From Pseudoclavibacter chungangensis (GTDB taxonomy: Bacteria; Actinomycetota; Actinomycetes; Actinomycetales; Microbacteriaceae): a stretch of 64,000 nucleotides of DNA. The notes under the pieces were generated by a model. The model ran no database searches. It was given only the letters and a program-made list of their open reading frames with translations, and was not told the origin of the DNA. Positions 60,454 through 64,000 of the stretch are shown piece by piece (positions within the stretch are counted from its first letter, which is position 1; each line of letters starts with the position of its first letter). A program made the translations under genes and the position numbers. Where the stretch lies: NCBI RefSeq assembly GCF_013410545.1, contig NZ_JACCFV010000001.1:1-64000 (forward strand). The letters are read 5' to 3'.

Positions 60454-62198
60454 CGCTCGGGAGTCGGGGACGGACCGAACACGATCGCCTCGATGCCCCA
60501 GCCCAGTTCGTGCGTGGCGAGGCGGGCGAAGCCGACCTCGCGCGCGAGCTGGGCCAGGCGGTCCGCCGAGCGGGGGCCCGTGCCGGACACGGCGACGCGG
60601 GCGAGCGCGTCCTCGGCCGCCTCGGGATCGAGTTCGTCGGCGCGCGCGCGTTCGATGACGACCACGAGCGGTGCCGTCGCGACGCGGGCGAGTTCGTCGA
60701 GGGATTCGGCGTCGGTGCGGTGTTCCAGGGTGCGGGCGAGCACCACGACGTCGGCCGATGCGACGTCGGCCGGTTCGACGTCGGCTCCGAGGGCGAACAC
60801 CGCCGCGCCCTCGACGTCGCCGAGGGCGTCGATCACGGGCGCCGCACCTGGGCCGCCGACCCCGACGCGGGCGCCCGTCCATAGCGGGAGCGCGACGAGC
60901 GCAGGCGTCAGGTAGGCGAGCCCGGCCGTCTCCTCCGCGAGCGCGGCCGCGACGGCGGGATCGCTCGCCGCCTGCGTCGCGAGCGTCTCGCCGTGGCGGA
61001 GCTGCCACGCCGGGACGCCCTGCCTGAATGCGCCGTCGAGCTCGGCGAGGGCGAGCGCGGCCTCCGCCTCGTGCCCCTCGAAGTGCTCGCGACCGTGCTC
61101 GTCGTCGACGAGTTCGGCGCCCGCCGATGTGAGCCCGAAGCCGTCGGGCCCGGGCGCGACGAGCCCCGCGTCGGCGAGCACGCGAAGCAGCGGCGCGATC
61201 GCGCGGGCGGGCACCCCATGGGCGCGCGCGAGTGCGTCGAGATCGGCGGCGCGCTCGTCGAGGGCGTCGAGGATCCCGAGCCGGAGCGCCGCGCGGATCG
61301 CGAACCAGCGCACCGGCGAGTCCGGGAGCGCGACGTGCGGGGCGGGCTGGGCCTGCTCGGCATCACCGCTCGCGGTGTCGTCGGCGGGGGCGGCCGTGCG
61401 GTGCCAGTAGCCCGTGAGGTCGGTGTGCGACTTCGGGACGCCGACGGTGCGAGCGAGGTGGCGCCGGATCGGCAGGAGCGCACGCGCCTCGGCGCCGCCC
61501 CACGCGAAGACGCTGCCCGCGGTCGCCTCGTCGTCGAGGGCGAGCACGGCATCGGCGAGCGCCGCGGGGTCGCCCGGTGCGGCGAGCACCCAGTCGACAC
61601 GGTCGGACGCAGCCGTCGCGAGCGGCTGCCGCGCGGCGTCGTCGGCGATCGCGATGATCGCGTGCACGGGCGCGTCGGTCGGTCGTTCGTCGAAGAACCG
61701 TCCGATCGCCGGCAGCGCGGTCTCGTCGCCGACGAGGAGCACCCGGTCGACGTCGTCCGGCAGCAGCGTCGAGGACTTCGGGCCGACGACGTGCAGCACG
61801 TCGCCGGGACGTGCCGCGCGGGCCCAGCGCTCGGCCGGCCCCTCCGCCTCGCCGCCGCTCGCGTGCAGCACGAAGTCGAGATCGAGTTCCGTCGCCGTGA
61901 CGCGCCGCGGCGTGTAGTCGCGCGTGATGAGTGCGGGCGAGGACACCCACTCGATGCCGGCCGCGAGCTGTGTGGGCAGCACGGCCTCGATCGGGCCCTC
62001 GCCCGCGAGGACGAGCTTCACGTGGTCGTCGAACCCCGGGCTCGTGAACGCCGCGAGCGGGTGACCGGCGCGCTCGAACGCGCCGAGCTCGGGCCCACCG
62101 AGCGTGATGCGTCGCATGCGGGGCGTCACGTCGCTCGTCCGCATGACGGTGAGCGCGCGGAGTGCGAGCGGGTGAGCGGTGAAACGGCGGTGGCCCAT
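60450..62198 (-). CDS. Siderophore-interacting flavoprotein fused to a methyltransferase-like domain
   Basis: 582 aa from ATG 62198. Residues about 1-275 are a SIP/ViuB-type ferric-siderophore reductase: TPRMRRITLGGPEL, RDYTPRRVTATELDLDFVLH (flavin-binding RxYT), VLLVGDETALPAIGRFF and GGAEARALLPIRRHL, ending TDLTGYWHR. After an acidic linker (about 276-300) comes a second domain: a winged-helix-like part (RWFAIRAALRLGILDAL, LARAHGVPARAIAPLLRVLADAGLV) and a Rossmann-like part (VGVGGPGAAPVIDALG) like O-methyltransferases. The usual acidic SAM residue after motif I is not obvious, so activity is doubtful. It follows the binding-protein gene by 79 bases. Confidence 0.8.
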   Translation of the reverse strand: MGHRRFTAHPLALRALTVMRTSDVTPRMRRITLGGPELGAFERAGHPLAAFTSPGFDDHVKLVLAGEGPIEAVLPTQLAAGIEWVSSPALITRDYTPRRVTATELDLDFVLHASGGEAEGPAERWARAARPGDVLHVVGPKSSTLLPDDVDRVLLVGDETALPAIGRFFDERPTDAPVHAIIAIADDAARQPLATAASDRVDWVLAAPGDPAALADAVLALDDEATAGSVFAWGGAEARALLPIRRHLARTVGVPKSHTDLTGYWHRTAAPADDTASGDAEQAQPAPHVALPDSPVRWFAIRAALRLGILDALDERAADLDALARAHGVPARAIAPLLRVLADAGLVAPGPDGFGLTSAGAELVDDEHGREHFEGHEAEAALALAELDGAFRQGVPAWQLRHGETLATQAASDPAVAAALAEETAGLAYLTPALVALPLWTGARVGVGGPGAAPVIDALGDVEGAAVFALGADVEPADVASADVVVLARTLEHRTDAESLDELARVATAPLVVVIERARADELDPEAAEDALARVAVSGTGPRSADRLAQLAREVGFARLATHELGWGIEAIVFGPSPTPER

Positions 62199-62277
62199 GC
62201 GGTTCCGTTCGATCGTCGGTGGGACGGCGTGAGCCGGTGCGGCGCCGACGGCACCGCACCGGCCGGTGCGTTCGAGG

Positions 62278-63284
62278 CTACTTCGCGAACTGCTGCTCGA
62301 CGAGGTCGAGCACCGCCATCGACTCGTCGTAGTCACCGCGCAGTGCCCAGTACGGCAGGTCGTGCGCCTGCCCCTTCTGGAACGCGGGGAGTGCGGCGTA
62401 GACGGGGTTCGCCTCGAGCGACGCGACGTCGGCGAACGGCCCGTTGAAGCCCATCTCGAACACGGTGTCCTGCGTGATGACCTGGCCGACCTGCTCGGTC
62501 GACAGCTCGAACATGTCACCACCCGTCGTGTACGGCTCGAACTGGCCGCTCGCGAACAGCGGCGCGGGCGTGAACCCGAGGTCGGCGAACATCTGCGGGA
62601 GCCCCGGTCCTCGACGAGCACGAACGGCGATTGATCGGCCGTGAAGGTCATGAACACGGACTCGCCACCGGGTACCGTGATCTTCCCCTTGACCTCGGCG
62701 ATGCGCGCCTCGTACGCGGCGAGCGCGTCGTCGAACACCTGCGGCTTCGCGAACACGTCCTTCGCGAGGAACTCGTACTGCGCCTGCCACTCGGTCTTGT
62801 CGCCCGACACGATGACGGTCGGGGCGATCGCGGTGAGCTGGTCGTAGGCCTTCGTCGCCTGCATGAGCGGGAAGCCGATGCCGCCCGCGACGATGAGGTC
62901 GGGCTGGAGCGCGAGGATCGCCTCCATGTCGAAGCCGTCGGTGCTCCACGGGAGGAACTGCGTGCCCTGCGCATCGGCGTCGGCGGCCCAGAAGTCCGAG
63001 AACACGCCCTCGGCGTCGGCGTCCTCGGGGATCATCGCGGCGACGGGGACGTCGAGGTCGTACAGGTACCCGGCGAGTGCGTAGTTGAGCAGCACGACCT
63101 TCTGCGGCTCGGCGGGGATCGTCACGTCGCCCTGCTCGGTCGTGACGACGCGGGTCGTCGCGGCGTCACCCGCGGCCTGTTCGCCGCTCGCCTCGTTGTC
63201 GGGCGCGGCACAACCGGTGAGCGCGAGGCCGCCGCACAGCGCGACGGCGAGGAGGGAGGTCGACAGGGTGGAACGGGATGGCAT
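62278..63284 (-). pseudogene. Iron-siderophore substrate-binding lipoprotein, frameshifted
   Basis: From ATG 63284 (AGGT upstream): lipoprotein signal peptide with lipobox LTGC (about residues 21-24), then a FecB/FepB-type periplasmic-binding fold (VVLLNYALAGYLYDLDVPV, LALQPDLIVAGG). After SPFVLVEDRG a single missing base near 62602-62607 (CCCCGG run) shifts the frame; the other frame continues LPQMFADLGFTPAPLF to the TAG at 62278. All other parts are intact, so this is either a very recent mutation or a sequencing error. It is the first gene of the siderophore operon. Confidence 0.82.
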
Positions 63285-63327
63285 GGGCACCTCGGAAGAA
63301 AGGGCGGCACGAACCGCCGGGCACGAA

Positions 63328-63346
63328 TGAGGGAAGCCTAAACTTC
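63328..63346 (-). promoter_or_regulatory. Candidate DtxR/IdeR iron box
   Basis: On the minus strand GAAGTTTAGGCTTCCCTCA matches 13 of 19 positions of the IdeR consensus (TTAGGTTAGGCTAACCTAA), including the central TTAGGCT. It lies 44-62 bases upstream of the binding-protein start. Iron-loaded DtxR/IdeR would repress the uptake operon and perhaps the divergent AraC gene. Confidence 0.45.
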
Positions 63347-63429
63347 CTTCCGAGACCGTTCGGGCCGGATGCGCCACGACCCGGCGACGAACGCGACATG
63401 ACGTCGGGCAGGAATCGGAGGTGACCTCG

Positions 63430-64000
63430 ATGGCATCGGCGACCACACGCCTTCGGCACCTCGTGCCCGAGAACACGGTGCGGTTCCTCGGCCACGACAC
63501 CCACACGCACGACGTGCCGCACCTCATCCACGTCTCGCAGGGCACGGCGCACCTCTCGATCGACGGCGACGAGGTGACGCTGCACCGCCACGAGACGGTG
63601 TGGCTCGCGGCGGGGATCCCCCATGCCGCGCGCTACGAACCCGACAGCCTCGTGCTCGGGCCCATGCTCTCGCCCGAGTCGTCGCCGCCCGTGCCCGTGC
63701 AGCGGCTCGGCGCGGTGCCGTCGATCACGGCGATCATGACGATGATCCTTGGGGGTCGCGCCGCGCACCGAGGCGCAGATCGGCGAGCTCCGGCACGCGC
63801 TCGATGCGGCGCTGCGCGAGCTCGGGACGGCGCACTTCGTGGTGCCCGTCCCCGCACATCCCGTCGTCGCGCGCGTCGTGCGGGACGCCGCCCGCTCGTC
63901 GCGGACGCCCACCGAGCTCGCGGCCCGGCACGGGACGAGTGCGCGGCACGTGCAGCGCGTCGTGCTGCAGGAGACGGGCCTGCCGTTCGGCCGCTGGCGC
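63430..64000 (+). pseudogene. AraC-family regulator, frameshifted and cut by the window end
   Basis: ATG 63430 opens a cupin-type sensor domain (RFLGHDTHTHDVPHLIHVSQ, GDEVTLHRHETVWLAAGIPH). After ITAIMTMILG one extra G in GGGGG (63751-63755) shifts the frame; the neighbouring frame goes on APRTEAQIGELRHALDAALR and TPTELAARHGTSARHVQRVV, the first AraC helix-turn-helix, up to the window end. Divergent from the siderophore operon, so probably its activator, as with other siderophore-sensing AraC proteins. A homopolymer error in the sequence would explain the shift. Confidence 0.7.

Noticed and set aside
60450..63545. A 1031-codon ORF suggesting a binding-protein/SIP fusion
   Set aside because: The join is produced by a one-base shift in the binding-protein gene; the stretch between (62200-62600) in that frame is Ser/Arg low complexity, while the proper continuation lies in the next frame and ends at 62278.

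Overview
The window is high-GC DNA, very probably from an actinobacterium and most likely of the Microbacteriaceae type. The evidence is the strong G/C third-position bias, a DUF222/HNH (13E12-type) gene, actinobacterial forms of Ppx, RadA and an ArgA-like acetyltransferase, surface proteins ending in LAxTG (sortase E type), and a striking number of apparently leaderless genes. In 18 genes a TAnnnT -10 hexamer lies 6 to 8 bases before the start codon. The genus cannot be fixed from sequence alone.

Layout. 1-1.9 kb: a DUF2130 gene and a broken DMT-type transporter remnant. 1.9-12.4 kb: metal and drug transport, with an IIA-type cation P-ATPase, a DHA2 MFS pump behind a 14-bp palindrome, a CopB-like copper P-ATPase behind a perfect CsoR-type operator, a TetR/MFS divergent pair and a DUF418 protein. 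12.4-20.5 kb: phosphate and nucleic-acid scavenging, with Ppx/GppA, an N-acetyltransferase, a surface-anchored ExeM-type nuclease with a candidate PhoP box, and a surface-anchored 5'-nucleotidase. 20.5-23.2 kb: a tandem ladder of duplicated 5' ends of a DUF222/HNH gene followed by one complete copy. 23.4-29.0 kb: MFS with divergent LysR, and a DrrAB-like ABC exporter with divergent TetR. 29.2-31.7 kb: RadA and a broken diacylglycerol-kinase-like gene.

31.7-42.5 kb is the accessory part. It holds a GCT microsatellite, tRNA-Ser(CGA) with a decayed tyrosine-integrase C-terminus beside it, an unknown ORF, a broken alcohol dehydrogenase, DUF4259, an MFS pump under a MerR-type 19-bp-spacer promoter, a secreted zinc protease, a RES toxin-antitoxin pair, a DUF1801 remnant, an IS30 element, DUF4839 and DinB genes. 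42.6-57.5 kb: broken SDR, VOC, MFS, YceI, a heterodimeric ABC exporter, an interrupted SLC13/DASS permease, FUSC, a flavoprotein/ACR3-like pair, TetR/SDR, and a junction of two gene remnants. 57.6-64 kb: a siderophore uptake operon (binding protein, a SIP protein fused to a methyltransferase-like domain, two FecCD permeases, ATPase) with a divergent AraC regulator and a candidate DtxR/IdeR box.

Themes. Efflux and metal handling dominate, usually as pump plus divergent regulator, although several pumps have a recognisable operator and no regulator nearby. Ten genes carry lesions (frameshifts, in-frame stops, truncations), which is many for 64 kb. Some are single-base indels in G/C runs that could be sequencing errors; others are substitutions or true truncations. 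The most interesting items are the DUF222 5'-end ladder, the pervasive leaderless architecture, the orphan MerR-type promoter, the SIP-methyltransferase fusion and the integrase scar at tRNA-Ser.
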